Shown: piece by piece, positions 13,286-13,353 of the stretch
Numbering within the stretch: the first letter of the stretch is position 1
Layout of the letters: every line of letters begins with the position of its first letter
Source: Deltaproteobacteria bacterium
Lineage (GTDB): Bacteria > Desulfobacterota > DSM-4660 > Desulfatiglandales > HGW-15
Direction of reading: 5' to 3'
Assembly (NCBI GenBank): GCA_019308985.1
Contig: JAFDHB010000097.1
Location: 1-13,353, forward strand
DNA: 13,353 bases
Position numbers and translations under genes: made by a program
The notes under the pieces: generated by a model
The model's database searches: none
Seen by the model: only the letters and a program-made list of their open reading frames with translations
What the model was told of the DNA's origin: nothing

Positions 13286-13353
13286 CCCCGTTTAATGGGT
13301 ACTGGTGGCGCTGAATCAGAGGTCTAGGAGCACCTAAGAACATCGTTGGGGCA

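Overview
The window looks like chromosomal DNA from an anaerobic or microaerophilic Gram-negative bacterium, most plausibly of the Desulfobacterota (former Deltaproteobacteria). The envelope is Gram-negative: there is a CopB-type outer-membrane barrel and a Tat-exported periplasmic oxidase. The quinone chemistry is MenA-like. Many proteins are of types common in that group, such as DUF302, an exported tandem rhodanese and an M24B creatinase-like protein. A short palindromic-repeat fragment near the right edge resembles repeats I remember from those genomes. The taxon is an inference; there is no marker gene here.

Layout, left to right. 1-398: the 3' tail of an unrecognised + strand gene, then a non-coding stretch with small hairpins. 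399-1139 (-): an exported UlaG-like metallo-beta-lactamase-fold hydrolase. 1140-1812: mostly non-coding, with a 221-bp MITE-like element bounded by 33-bp inverted repeats and a possible 36-codon truncated gene just after the next gene. 1813-3003 (-): an M24B 'pita-bread' protein whose metal ligands are mostly replaced. 3004-3677: a divergent intergenic region with a palindrome, a likely -10 box and a coiled-coil-like coding remnant. 3678-5176 (+): a two-gene unit of a MenA/UbiA prenyltransferase and a CPBP (CAAX-like) intramembrane protease. It converges on 5245-6276 (-), a geranylgeranyl-reductase-family flavoprotein. The prenyltransferase and the reductase could act on the same isoprenoid quinone, but this is only suggested by proximity.

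6444-13154 (-) is a copper-resistance block. In the direction of transcription it holds a Cu+-exporting P1B ATPase, an exported tandem-domain rhodanese, a DUF302 protein, a small glycine-rich membrane protein, a CopA/PcoA multicopper oxidase and a CopB/PcoB outer-membrane protein. The logic is standard: the ATPase moves cytosolic Cu+ to the periplasm, the multicopper oxidase oxidises or sequesters it, and CopB handles it at the outer membrane. The rhodanese/DUF302 pair adds periplasmic sulfur chemistry.

The most striking property of the block is decay. The ATPase is split by a one-base deletion at its HP motif, and its N-terminal YHS domain lacks its second half. The rhodanese lacks its last strand/helix and is joined directly to a DUF302 gene lacking its N-terminus, across a short shared TTTGGGG-like sequence. 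The small membrane protein's family-like reading frame extends upstream with no usable start codon. Either the island is degrading in this lineage or the assembly is imperfect here. I see no rRNA, tRNA, CRISPR array or phage gene, and no wholly new system that I could defend.
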